A stretch of 64,000 nt of DNA, from positions 111,971-175,970 of the forward strand of contig JAFWFO010000021.1 in assembly GCA_017515635.1 (NCBI GenBank). The letters are read 5' to 3'. Shown here one piece after another: positions 53,358-61,659 of the stretch (its first letter is position 1; every line of letters begins with the position of its first letter). This DNA is from Selenomonadaceae bacterium. Lineage in GTDB: Bacteria > Bacillota > Negativicutes > Selenomonadales > Selenomonadaceae. Both the position numbers and the translations under genes were made by a program. The notes under the pieces are model-generated. The model ran no database searches and was not told the origin of the DNA. It was given only the letters and a program-made list of their open reading frames with translations.

Positions 53358-54264
53358 CTCGCATCGTCCTTAAATCTTCGGCAAGCTGAACTTTCAATTC
53401 GTCTGCCGAAGAAAATTTTTTCTCATCGCGCAACTTGCTGACGAAGCCGACGAAAATTTCTTCGCCGTAAATATCGCCGTCGAATTCGTCGATAAAAACT
53501 TCCAGCCGCCGCCGCACCGCTTTAAATGTGGGATTGTCGCCGACGTTGGCAATGCCGTTGAAATTTTCGCCGCGAACTTTCACGCGCACGACGTAAGCCC
53601 CGTTCGGCAACATTGCGCGCCCGTCGTCAATTTCGATATTCGCCGTGGGAAATCCGAGCTTGCGGCCGCGCTTATCGCCGTTGACGACTTTGCCCGCGTA
53701 AGTGAAATTTCTGCCCAAAAGTTCATTCGCGCCGTGCAAATCGCCTTGAGCAATCAACGCCCGAATTCGCGTGGAGCTGACAGTTTTTCTGTCGACGGTG
53801 AACGCGGGACAAACTTCCGCCTTGAATCCGTAATTGTCGCCCTCGCGCAGGAGTAAACGACCGTTGCCGCGCCCGAATCGCCCGAAAGTGTAATTCGGCC
53901 CCGTGACGACGAAAATCGGAGCAATTTTGTCGCGCAGGAGTTCCAGAAATTCTTCGGGAGATTTTTTGCTGAAATCTTTCGTGAATGGAATTTCGACGAG
54001 CACATCAACGCCGAACGTCTCAAAAATTTCGCGACGCAAAGAACGACTGCCGATCATTAGCGGAGCGGCTTCCGGATTCAAAATCGTAAGCGGGTGATTC
54101 GAGAACGTGAAAACCAACGCGGTTCCGGCAATTTCGTGCGCCTTGTCGACCGCGTGACGAATAACTGTTGCGTGCCCCAAATGAACGCCGTCAAACATGC
54201 CGAGCGCGACGACGGGGCGCGGATATTGTTGCGTCATGACGGAAATTTTTTTTACGATTTCCAA
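53332..54264 (-). CDS. ribF: Bifunctional riboflavin kinase/FAD synthetase
   Basis: A 310-residue enzyme making FMN then FAD. The N-terminal adenylyltransferase domain (about 1-185) has VVALGMFDGVHLGHATVI and the SSTRIRALIAQGD stretch; the C-terminal kinase domain has NFTYAGKVVNGDKRGRKLGF with PTANI and IYGEEIFVGFVSKLRDEKKF. I chose the TTG at 54264, with GGGAGG eight bases upstream, over the open frame to 54285. It lies 17 bases behind cdaR and overlaps rlmD by 26 bases, so it is mid-operon. Confidence 0.95.
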   Translation of the reverse strand: MEIVKKISVMTQQYPRPVVALGMFDGVHLGHATVIRHAVDKAHEIAGTALVFTFSNHPLTILNPEAAPLMIGSRSLRREIFETFGVDVLVEIPFTKDFSKKSPEEFLELLRDKIAPIFVVTGPNYTFGRFGRGNGRLLLREGDNYGFKAEVCPAFTVDRKTVSSTRIRALIAQGDLHGANELLGRNFTYAGKVVNGDKRGRKLGFPTANIEIDDGRAMLPNGAYVVRVKVRGENFNGIANVGDNPTFKAVRRRLEVFIDEFDGDIYGEEIFVGFVSKLRDEKKFSSADELKVQLAEDLRTMRDAQKNNLE

Positions 54265-54281
54265 ACAAAAAACCTCCCGCG

Positions 54282-55313
54282 TCAATTATTGTCTTGATTT
54301 TCGGCAGTTGTCGTCGAAGAATCGCGCATGACGGTTTTGCGAACAATTTCCGCCGAAACTGTGACTTCATCTTCTTTGACGGTGATAGATTCGGGCACGT
54401 CCAAGCGAAGTTTGCCCTTGAATGCGCGTTGACCGGTCTGCACGCTTATCGGCTCCGTTTTAACCGTGACGATTGAACTGATTACAGATTCTGCACCCGT
54501 AATTTCAATCTGCGCGGGTTCGACGGTGACTTTGGTGACTTCCCAACCGTTAGCCGCAGTGAGTTCGGGAACGACTGGGACAATTTTTTTCGCAACGCCG
54601 CTCTCCAAATTAATCGAAACAGTCACGACACTGGGCACAACGCGCACGCCGATAATTTGATTATTATTCGCGTCGACGGCTTTCATCGGAATTTGCGCTT
54701 CAAAACTTGCCGTGTTGTTTGAAAAAGTCAACGTGCCGTAAATTCGCGTGACTTGTTCAACCAAAGTTTTCGGCCCCATAACCGTGACGATTTCCATTGA
54801 CTTCTCCAAACTTTTTATTGCCGTGTCGGACGAAACATTTCCTTTTGTGACGAGATCGAATGGCAACTGACGTTCCGCGAACGAATCGATTATGACATGG
54901 ACTTCGGGCGGATCCGATTTGATGAGCTCAAAACCTTGCGGCATGATGATTTGCGGCGTAATTTCGTGCCTGCCTTCGCCGTAGCCTTCGAGATTGGCGT
55001 AAGCGCGAAAAGCATTTGCGTCGTACTTGATGAAATACGAGCGCGGTGCCAAAGTTTTGACGGTGATATTTTTTTCTTCGCAACTGGCAAGAAAATCATA
55101 TGGCGCATTTGAAATTGTCACCGGAACTTCGTAATTTCCTTCAATCGTCGGGTCTTGCGACTCCATGACGAAAAACCACAGCATGAACGCCGTTATAAGT
55201 GAAAGCAACTTTTGGATGAAATTGTGCGCGAAAGCCGTTACCAAAGATTTAATGAGCGCAAAACATTTTCCCGGTATGCCGTTGCCGAAAAATTTTTTTA
55301 TGCGGTCAATCAT
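54282..55313 (-). CDS. cdaR: CdaA regulator, YbbR-domain protein
   Basis: A 343-residue membrane-anchored protein with an N-terminal membrane helix (LLSLITAFMLWFFVM) and about four YbbR repeats outside the membrane (visible in VPVTISNAPYDF, LPFDLVTKGN, VTVMGPKTLVEQVTRIYG and VEPAQIEITGAESVI). CdaR proteins bind and modulate the diadenylate cyclase CdaA. Its ATG overlaps the cdaA stop by four bases with GGGGTGG upstream, the usual gene pair. The customary third partner glmM is not next; ribF follows instead. Confidence 0.93.
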   Translation of the reverse strand: MIDRIKKFFGNGIPGKCFALIKSLVTAFAHNFIQKLLSLITAFMLWFFVMESQDPTIEGNYEVPVTISNAPYDFLASCEEKNITVKTLAPRSYFIKYDANAFRAYANLEGYGEGRHEITPQIIMPQGFELIKSDPPEVHVIIDSFAERQLPFDLVTKGNVSSDTAIKSLEKSMEIVTVMGPKTLVEQVTRIYGTLTFSNNTASFEAQIPMKAVDANNNQIIGVRVVPSVVTVSINLESGVAKKIVPVVPELTAANGWEVTKVTVEPAQIEITGAESVISSIVTVKTEPISVQTGQRAFKGKLRLDVPESITVKEDEVTVSAEIVRKTVMRDSSTTTAENQDNN

Positions 55314-56155
55314 TTGAGACCACCCCACTTAGACAAAAATTTTTTCCAGGAGTAGCCTTCTTCGGCGACAAACGCGGGACGAATTTTCGCGGACAAAGTC
55401 GGGCCGTCAAGATGACGAACCATGCGCCCGTTTTCAGCGACGGAAATTGTGCCGGTTTCTTCGCTGACGACGACAATCAACGCGTCGCACTGTTCGGACA
55501 GTCCCAACGCCGCACGGTGACGAGTTCCCAGTTCGGTTGAAAGTCTGTGGTTTTCCGTCAACGGCAAGACGCACGCCGCAGAAATTAAACGGTTGCCGCG
55601 AATAATTATCGCGCCGTCATGCAGTGGCGTGTTGACGATAAAAACGTTGAGCAAGAACTCTGAAGAAATAATCCCGTCAATATGAATGCCCGTGGAGCTG
55701 ATGTCGTTGAGTTTCATTGTGCGTTCAATAACCATGAGCGCGCCGGTTTTCGTCTGTGAAAGTTTTTTGGCGGTTTTAACAATTTCACCGACCGCAGCTT
55801 CAGCATCTTCGCGTTTCAACAACGACGCACTTTTAACGAGAAAATGACCTTGCCCCAAATGTTCCAGAGCGCGACGCAATTCCGGTTGAAACAAAATCGG
55901 CAGAGCCACGAACAACCAATTAACGCTTTTTTCCAGGAACCACGACATTGCATGAAGATGAATCCCGTCGCAAATCAATTTAATCAGAACGATAATCATG
56001 AGTCCTTTGACGAGCGTGATGGCGCGGGTGTCGTGGATTTGTTGATAGATTTGGTAAAACAGAATCGTGACGATTAAAATATCGATGTAGTCGAGCAGAC
56101 CTACCGTCGATATTAATCCGTGCAGTCTGTCGATAAAGTTAAAATCCATTGCCAT
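55310..56155 (-). CDS. cdaA: Diadenylate cyclase CdaA
   Basis: A 281-residue membrane enzyme making c-di-AMP from two ATP. Three N-terminal hydrophobic helices (around LLDYIDILIVTILFY, LVKGLMIIVLIKLI and WLFVALPILF) are followed by the DisA_N domain with the catalytic motifs PLHDGAIIIRGN and LGTRHRAALGLSE. AAAGGAGG precedes the ATG at 56155 by seven bases. A good promoter (56201-56229) stands upstream, so cdaA-cdaR-ribF-rlmD-receiver form one operon. c-di-AMP typically controls potassium and osmolyte balance in Firmicutes. Confidence 0.95.
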   Translation of the reverse strand: MAMDFNFIDRLHGLISTVGLLDYIDILIVTILFYQIYQQIHDTRAITLVKGLMIIVLIKLICDGIHLHAMSWFLEKSVNWLFVALPILFQPELRRALEHLGQGHFLVKSASLLKREDAEAAVGEIVKTAKKLSQTKTGALMVIERTMKLNDISSTGIHIDGIISSEFLLNVFIVNTPLHDGAIIIRGNRLISAACVLPLTENHRLSTELGTRHRAALGLSEQCDALIVVVSEETGTISVAENGRMVRHLDGPTLSAKIRPAFVAEEGYSWKKFLSKWGGLK

Positions 56156-56200
56156 AGGCAGTCCTCCTTTCGGTCGATTGTCAGCAACCTTCCGCGAAAC

Positions 56201-56229
56201 AATATACACCAAAATTTTTTCAGATTCAA
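56201..56229 (-). promoter_or_regulatory. cdaA promoter
   Basis: On the minus strand TTGAAT (56224-56229), 17 bases, TATATT (56201-56206), 46 bases before the ATG. Confidence 0.75.
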
Positions 56230-56273
56230 TCGCGGATTGATAAACAATCAAGCCGTTTGCCTTAACGCTTAAA

Positions 56274-56303
56274 CAACAAAAACTCTTCACTGTTCGCGAA
56301 GAG
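56274..56303 (-). terminator. tRNA-Arg terminator
   Basis: On the minus strand ctcttc / gaagag stem with nine-base loop followed by gtttttg, about 48 bases after the tRNA 3' end and before the cdaA promoter. Confidence 0.78.
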
Positions 56304-56350
56304 CTTAAATTTCGTCCAAGTATTTAATTTCCAATTCCAAAGTGAAACCG

Positions 56351-56427
56351 TGGTGCGATTGGGGCGATTCGAACGCCCGACCTACTGCTTAGGAGGCAGT
56401 TGCTCTATCCTGCTGAGCTACAACCGC
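56351..56427 (-). tRNA. tRNA-Arg, anticodon CCT
   Basis: A 77-base cloverleaf including an encoded CCA. Acceptor stem gcggttg / caatcgc, D-stem gctc / gagc, anticodon stem actgc / gcagt with loop ctcctaa (anticodon CCT, reads AGG), T-arm gggcg-ttcgaat-cgccc, discriminator A. The short open frame on the opposite strand here is an artefact of the tRNA. Confidence 0.95.
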
Positions 56428-56555
56428 ACGATTTTGAAAGTTTATCACGGCGAAAATTTTTTTGCAAGCCGACTGCGGAATTTCGTTATCGCTCGAAAAA
56501 ATTTCAGCACGGCAGGAAAATTTTTCGGGTGATTTTTGTCGAAAAACTCTGCGCG

Positions 56556-58754
56556 TCATTTGGTCAGCGTCTTGCCGTTGACGTGATAAATTTCGCCGTT
56601 AATGTTGAAGGTCGACGAAGATTCTGCGCCGCTGAAAATAATTTTTCCGCCGCCATTGATTTTGAGCGTCAAGTTACTGCCGGAGAAAGTCGCCTTGGTG
56701 AAAGTTCCCGCCGAGCCGTCTGCGTTAAGAATTTGCAACAAGTCATCTTCCGCGAAGTCGAAAATTTTATCGGTGCCGGTGTTCGCGAAATAAACAAACG
56801 TGTCGGAGCCGTCGCCGCCCCAAAGTGAATCGTTGCCCTTGCCGCCGTCGAGCGTCGCGCCCGTCGTGCTTGAGATAATTTTGTTGCCCTTCGCGTTGCC
56901 CGTAACGGAAATAATTTCGTCCGTTGCGGTGAAATTTTTCGTTGACGAAGCAAGCGTTGCGGAAGTTTTTTCCTCGTCGTAAAAAATCCCGCCGTCAAAA
57001 ATTTTCGTGCCGTCATTGTCCGCGAACGTGACTTGCGAAGAATCTTTGACGGTAATTTTATTCGAGCCGATTTTTAAGTAAGTGTTGCCGCTCTTGACGG
57101 AGCCGTCCGAAACCGCGCCCGCGATTGACAACATGTCGTCCGCGCCGAAATTGTAAAGCGTATCGTTGCCGCCCTTCGCCCGGACGAAAACATTTTTGTC
57201 GCCGAGATAAATTTTATTCGCTTTGGAATTGCCCGTTATTGTTGCGCCTGAAGTCAAGCCCGCGTCAATCGTGACAACTTTTGAATCCGCCGTGTAATTT
57301 TTCGTCGCCGCGCTCAACGTTACTGCCCTGCCCGCCGTGTTATAAATTCCGTCCGCGCTGAAAATATTTGTTTTGCCGCCCGTGACGGAAATTTTTTTAT
57401 CCGCCGCGCCCGTGAGCGTCAAGGAACCGTCGCCGAATTCAAAAACAAAATCGTTGCCGCTTGCGCCGAACGTTTTAATCGACGCCGAGCCGATTGAAAT
57501 TTTATCGTTGCCCGTGCCGTAGTCTGTGATTGTATCGTTGCCCGCGCTCCAAATAAAAATGTCCGCGCCGCCATTGCCCGTCAAAACGTCGTTGCCCTTG
57601 CCGCCGTTTAGCGTGTCGGAACTCGTGCCGCCCGTGATTGTGTTGTCAAGCGCGTTGCCCGTGATTTTAACGGCTTTCGTGCGCGTCGAGGCGTCGACAA
57701 TTTTAATCGCGGAATTTATCGTCACGGGCGATTTTGTCGAATTCGTGACGGTCAAAGTTGTAGTTGTGTCGTCAGTCGATTCGGCATTTTGATAAGCCAG
57801 ATAACGCAGGAAAATATATCCGCCCGCGTAACTCGCCGAAGAGACGCCCGAAACGCTGACGGTGCTTGTGTTCAAGACAATCGCTTGACCGAGCTTGGAA
57901 GATGAGCCCGCCAAAGTTTTCAGTGAAGCGGAGCGCGTGTCGTCGATGCCGTGCGTTAAATCCGCCATGCCTTCCTTGATGAACGCGGGCAAATAATCAA
58001 ACCAATCGATATTCGCACGCATGACGGCATGAGTCAATTCGTGCGCGATTGTGCGGTCGAGATATTTTTGACTGTTATTCGGTTCGCCGTCTTCGCCCGA
58101 AACATTTCCGTAGTAGTACGTGTTAATGTGGAGCTTTAAATCGTTCGTGGATTTCTGCGCGTTGCCGGGGCCGCCCCACGTCACAGCCAAACTGCCGGAA
58201 CCTTCGTCGGCAAGGACAACCCAAAGCGTTTTCGTGACGGCGGAACTTTTGGAAGTGAAGCTGTAATTTTCGCCGTAACTTTCGGCAATGAGATCAAGCC
58301 CGCCCGCAAGCCACCACGTGTAAAATGACTGCCACAGATAAATTTCGTTGTCGCTCAAGTCGCTGAAACTTCTGGCAACGGTTTTGTTCGAGGAATTGAC
58401 TTGTCCCAGCTTGACGGTCAATCCGTTCGACGTGAAAGAATCGCCCGTGAAATTTACAAGTTCGCCGCTTTCGGGCACGATTGATTTTGCAGTCTTGACG
58501 GTCGAGCCGCCCGCGTCCGAGCCGGTTATTGCGCCCGTGTCGTCGTTGTCCAAAATTATCCCGCAATATTTTTGCAAAAAAGTATCGGCGTCGCCCGCAG
58601 CTGTGCAGTCGCTCAAAAGTTGCGCACGAAAATCGGCGTAGCTTGAAAAGTTCGATACGGCCGAAATCGCCTCGTCCAAAGCGTCTTCGCCTTTGGCGGT
58701 CGTCGTGTCCAAAACCGCCATGAAATTTTTTATAACTTCCTGTTGAGTTGCCAT
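56556..58754 (-). CDS. RTX-like secreted metallopeptidase
   Basis: A 732-residue protein. The N-terminal 90 residues (from MATQQEVIKNFMAVLD to about NDDTGAITGSDAGGS) are a conserved leader without Sec features. Next comes a peptidase domain with the zinc motif RTIAHELTHAVMRAN near residue 238 and downstream FIKEGMADLTHG, whose Glu would be the third ligand, a gluzincin-like arrangement. From about residue 330 to the end it carries the RTX-like module shared with the 25473-28475 protein (LTVTNSTKSPVTI, VDASTRTKAVKITGN, GGKGNDVLTGN, NGEIYHVNGKTLTK). Ca2+-stabilised type I secretion is the likely route; the exporter is not in the window. GGGAGGG precedes the ATG. Confidence 0.86.
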   Translation of the reverse strand: MATQQEVIKNFMAVLDTTTAKGEDALDEAISAVSNFSSYADFRAQLLSDCTAAGDADTFLQKYCGIILDNDDTGAITGSDAGGSTVKTAKSIVPESGELVNFTGDSFTSNGLTVKLGQVNSSNKTVARSFSDLSDNEIYLWQSFYTWWLAGGLDLIAESYGENYSFTSKSSAVTKTLWVVLADEGSGSLAVTWGGPGNAQKSTNDLKLHINTYYYGNVSGEDGEPNNSQKYLDRTIAHELTHAVMRANIDWFDYLPAFIKEGMADLTHGIDDTRSASLKTLAGSSSKLGQAIVLNTSTVSVSGVSSASYAGGYIFLRYLAYQNAESTDDTTTTLTVTNSTKSPVTINSAIKIVDASTRTKAVKITGNALDNTITGGTSSDTLNGGKGNDVLTGNGGADIFIWSAGNDTITDYGTGNDKISIGSASIKTFGASGNDFVFEFGDGSLTLTGAADKKISVTGGKTNIFSADGIYNTAGRAVTLSAATKNYTADSKVVTIDAGLTSGATITGNSKANKIYLGDKNVFVRAKGGNDTLYNFGADDMLSIAGAVSDGSVKSGNTYLKIGSNKITVKDSSQVTFADNDGTKIFDGGIFYDEEKTSATLASSTKNFTATDEIISVTGNAKGNKIISSTTGATLDGGKGNDSLWGGDGSDTFVYFANTGTDKIFDFAEDDLLQILNADGSAGTFTKATFSGSNLTLKINGGGKIIFSGAESSSTFNINGEIYHVNGKTLTK

Positions 58755-58818
58755 CGTCGTTCCCTCCCGAAAAACTTTGCCGACAGTTTATAAAAATTTT
58801 CGTGCGGGCGCAACCGCC

Positions 58819-58847
58819 TTGAAACTTTAATCGAAGCGTGTTACTAT
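58819..58847 (+). promoter_or_regulatory. ilvH promoter
   Basis: TTGAAA (58819-58824), 17 bases, TACTAT (58842-58847), 37 bases before the ATG. The leader is too short for a T-box. Confidence 0.7.
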
Positions 58848-58884
58848 TCGCCGTGAAATTTTTTTTGGAAGGAGTCGGCAACAC

Positions 58885-59415
58885 ATGAAGCACGTTTTGT
58901 CGGTCTACGTCGAAAATCAACCCGGCGTCCTCGTGCGCGTGGCAAGCATGTTCAGCCGCCGCGAATTTAATATTGACAGCTTGTCGGTCGGGATAACGCA
59001 ATCGCCCGAATTTTCGCGGATAACGGTTGTCGTGCACGGCGACATAAATTATATCGATCAAGTCATTAAGCAACTGGAAAAAATGCCCGTTGTGCAGGCG
59101 GTTCAACGTCTCGATTCGGCGACGGCGGTCACTCGCGGCATGACGATGATTAAAGTTAAAGCTGACGACACCACGCGCCTCGACGTTTTGAAAATGGCGG
59201 AACTTTTTCGCGCTCACGTGGTCGACGTGCAACCGACGACGCTTATCTTTGAAATCACCGGCAACGACGAAAAAGTTACGGCATTTACGCGGTTGCTTGC
59301 GCCCTACGGAATTTTGGAAGTTATCCGCACGGGATTAATCGCCCTTGAGCGCGGCGAAAACACAATCAACGATTATCGGCAATCCGGCGAATACTACAGC
59401 AAAAATCTTTTGTAG
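58885..59415 (+). CDS. ilvH: Acetolactate synthase small (regulatory) subunit
   Basis: A 176-residue regulatory subunit of acetohydroxyacid synthase, which directs branched-chain amino acid synthesis and confers valine feedback. The N-terminal ACT domain is clear (VENQPGVLVRVASMFSRREF, NIDSLSVG) and the C-terminal IlvH domain has VVDVQPTTLIFEITG. The catalytic subunit IlvB and IlvC are not adjacent, and the gene has its own promoter and terminator, which is unusual. The stop is TAG, followed by gaactggagaatag, a decayed copy of the GGAACTA repeat. Confidence 0.94.
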   Translation: MKHVLSVYVENQPGVLVRVASMFSRREFNIDSLSVGITQSPEFSRITVVVHGDINYIDQVIKQLEKMPVVQAVQRLDSATAVTRGMTMIKVKADDTTRLDVLKMAELFRAHVVDVQPTTLIFEITGNDEKVTAFTRLLAPYGILEVIRTGLIALERGENTINDYRQSGEYYSKNLL

Positions 59416-59436
59416 GAACTGGAGAATAGTTTTTAA

Positions 59437-59461
59437 CGCGATTAACGTCGCGATTTTTTTT
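59437..59461 (+). terminator. ilvH terminator
   Basis: cgcga / tcgcg stem with a six-base loop and eight T, 21 bases after the stop. Confidence 0.82.
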
Positions 59462-59465
59462 ACGA

Positions 59466-59493
59466 AAAAAGCCGCACCGCGTCAGGTACGGCT
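59466..59493 (-). terminator. Terminator of the dynamin-like GTPase gene
   Basis: On the minus strand gccgtacc / ggtgcggc (one mismatch), then TTTTTT. It lies 110 bases after the stop at 59605. Confidence 0.65.
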
Positions 59494-59604
59494 GAGGTTA
59501 TCGACAAAACATTTTTATCAAGCCGGATTTGCCAGCGCCGTCTTGCACAACGAAAACCAATTTAATCGCGTCGTCGTCGCTGAAATTTTTGCATTGTTGC
59601 ACCT

Positions 59605-61635
59605 TCAATCGAGTATCGGCGCGGCGGCAAGTTGTTGCGCCAACGTAAAACTTGTTTCGCTGACTTTAATTGTCGGCAAAAAAGCAACAGCGTCTTGAGC
59701 GTCCGAAGAACTGCCCGTCGGGAAATATTTTTTGACAAGTCCGCCGCCGATAACTGTACCGAGCAACGCCATTAAATTTTCTTGACGCGGCAGAATCAAC
59801 AAAATTTCGCTCAACAGAGCCGAAACGATTTCCGTGTCAATGCTGCTCCGTCCCGCGACAATCAAAAATTCTTTGCCGGGAACACGCGCAAGATAATCTA
59901 TCGACGACAGGAAACCGGGTTGCCGCGAATATTCAACGGCCGCCTGCAAAATTTCCAAATTCAAATCGGAATATTTTTTCGCCAAGTTGTCGGCAAGTTT
60001 TCCTTGAAGAGCACCGAGCCGCGCAAGCACGTAAGACATTTCGCTTAACGTGTTGCCGAAGTCGTCGACGCCCTTTTTTAAAATTTCGGCGTTGAACGTC
60101 TCCGAAACTTTGTCGCGCAATTTTTCCAGCATCGGATAAGTTCCTTTTTGAAGAGCGTCGCGCAACTTCTCTTTGTTTTGGCGGATTTTGTCTTCTTTGC
60201 CGTCGAAAAGTTGTCCGAGCAACGCGCCGCCGACACCGATTGCAAGTCTGGCAGCCCAACCGACACCAGGCACGAACAGCAATGCGCCCGCCGCAACTTG
60301 AAAGGCGATTTTTCCACAAGGCGTCGTGCCGTCCGGTTCAATTTGGCTTGTCGAGGCTTTGGAGGCGAACGAAAAATTTAATTCCTGCGACAGTTGGTCG
60401 CTCAAAGATTTTCGCTTAACTTCGCATTCGTCGGCAAGTTCGTTCAAAAAATCTTGACAGCGTTGCGGCAAATTCATTTGTTCGATAGCCGTTTGCCAAT
60501 CTTTGCCCGCGTTTTCGTTTGAATAATTTGTGTTGGCAAAATCGACAATCGCGCCGTCAACCGAAGACTTTAAATTTTCGCCGAAAGAATTCAATCGACG
60601 ATTCGACCGCTCAACAAAATTTTGTCGCCAACTTGCGAACTGCCGAACTTTGTCGCGATAAATTGCGCTTTCCTTGAGCGTTTCGGCACTTCGTTTGTAA
60701 ATGGCGGCAATTATTTTTTGCATGGGCACGGCGGCAACGTCGACGAAAGTTTTCATGCGCAAAAATTTTCCGTCGTTGCGAACTTTTTCGATGATGAAAT
60801 TTTCGACTTGCGGAAAGTTGCTTGCGGAAAAAACTTCTTCATCGTCGCCGCGTTCAGCCTGCGATTGAAAAGCCGCGTCCAAGTGCGTGTAAACGAAGGG
60901 AATATCCGACCAATTTTGTTTGTGATTCGCCGCGAACTCTTTGAACTGCGCGCAGATCGTGTCGAGCCGCTCCGTGTCGGAAAGTTTCTTTTGCAAGTTC
61001 CGCAACGCCAAATTTTTGCGCTTCATGTCGAACGCCATCTTGACGTTGACGATACCGAGAACGGGCTTGCCCAAATTTTTCAGTTGCGCAAGTGCCTTTG
61101 CTTCGTCGGCTTGCGGCGCGTCGTCCGTCAAAATGAACAAAATCAAATCCGCCGATTTTGCCGTCTCAAAAGCAAGTTTGTCGTCTTCAGCTCCGCCGAA
61201 CGAACAAATTCCGGGCACGTCAAAAATTTTCAGCCCGCGCCAAAAATATGACCGCACGTCGCGAGTTGTACGTTGTGCGCCGCGCCCGATTGAATCGCCG
61301 TTGCCGTGCGTCAAAATTTCCATCAGCGTCGACTTGCCCGCCATCGTTCGCCCGTAAACTATGACGGTGAAATCTTTTTGCCGTTCGTGCAAAATTTCAA
61401 TGTCGTCACGGATTTTTTTTATGTAATCGGTCAATCTTTTCAAGTCTTGTTTTTGGCGGTCAAGCAGTTCGGCATTTTTTATGCGATACATGCGATTTTG
61501 CGCGTGTTCGGCACTTTCAAGTTTGCGTGCCTCGTCATCAAGCGCGTTGGAAATTTCGTTGTACTGCCGAATCGCAAGCCGATAACCTTCCTCGGCGTAC
61601 TGACTGCATTGTTGCAGAGTTTCTTCCAAATTCAT
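59605..61635 (-). CDS. Dynamin-like GTPase
   Basis: A 676-residue large GTPase. A coiled N-terminus (about 1-100) leads into the G domain: P-loop YGRTMAGKSTLMEIL, switch Thr in RTTRDVRSYF, G3 FDVPGICSFGG, and a G4-like VNVKMAFD. A long helical region follows. Near residues 440-475 is a glycine-rich hydrophobic stretch (VAAGALLFVPGVGWAARLAI) that could insert into membrane, as in the paddle of bacterial dynamin-like proteins such as LeoA or BDLP. The C-terminal 170 residues are helical. Bacterial relatives remodel membranes or act in stress and phage defence; the role here is unknown. It lies 24 bases behind tkt, with a weak ribosome site, so it is probably in the same operon. Confidence 0.75.
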   Translation of the reverse strand: MNLEETLQQCSQYAEEGYRLAIRQYNEISNALDDEARKLESAEHAQNRMYRIKNAELLDRQKQDLKRLTDYIKKIRDDIEILHERQKDFTVIVYGRTMAGKSTLMEILTHGNGDSIGRGAQRTTRDVRSYFWRGLKIFDVPGICSFGGAEDDKLAFETAKSADLILFILTDDAPQADEAKALAQLKNLGKPVLGIVNVKMAFDMKRKNLALRNLQKKLSDTERLDTICAQFKEFAANHKQNWSDIPFVYTHLDAAFQSQAERGDDEEVFSASNFPQVENFIIEKVRNDGKFLRMKTFVDVAAVPMQKIIAAIYKRSAETLKESAIYRDKVRQFASWRQNFVERSNRRLNSFGENLKSSVDGAIVDFANTNYSNENAGKDWQTAIEQMNLPQRCQDFLNELADECEVKRKSLSDQLSQELNFSFASKASTSQIEPDGTTPCGKIAFQVAAGALLFVPGVGWAARLAIGVGGALLGQLFDGKEDKIRQNKEKLRDALQKGTYPMLEKLRDKVSETFNAEILKKGVDDFGNTLSEMSYVLARLGALQGKLADNLAKKYSDLNLEILQAAVEYSRQPGFLSSIDYLARVPGKEFLIVAGRSSIDTEIVSALLSEILLILPRQENLMALLGTVIGGGLVKKYFPTGSSSDAQDAVAFLPTIKVSETSFTLAQQLAAAPILD

Positions 61636-61659
61636 TTCGTCAAACTTTCACGTTCCGCG

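Noticed and set aside
56350..56532. Open frame on the plus strand starting MVRLGRFERPTYC
   Set aside because: It is the complement of tRNA-Arg(CCT); such GRFERP-type peptides are a known annotation artefact of tRNA genes.
58755..58884. T-box or attenuator upstream of ilvH
   Set aside because: The leader from the predicted transcription start is only about 30 bases, with no T-box motif or leader peptide.
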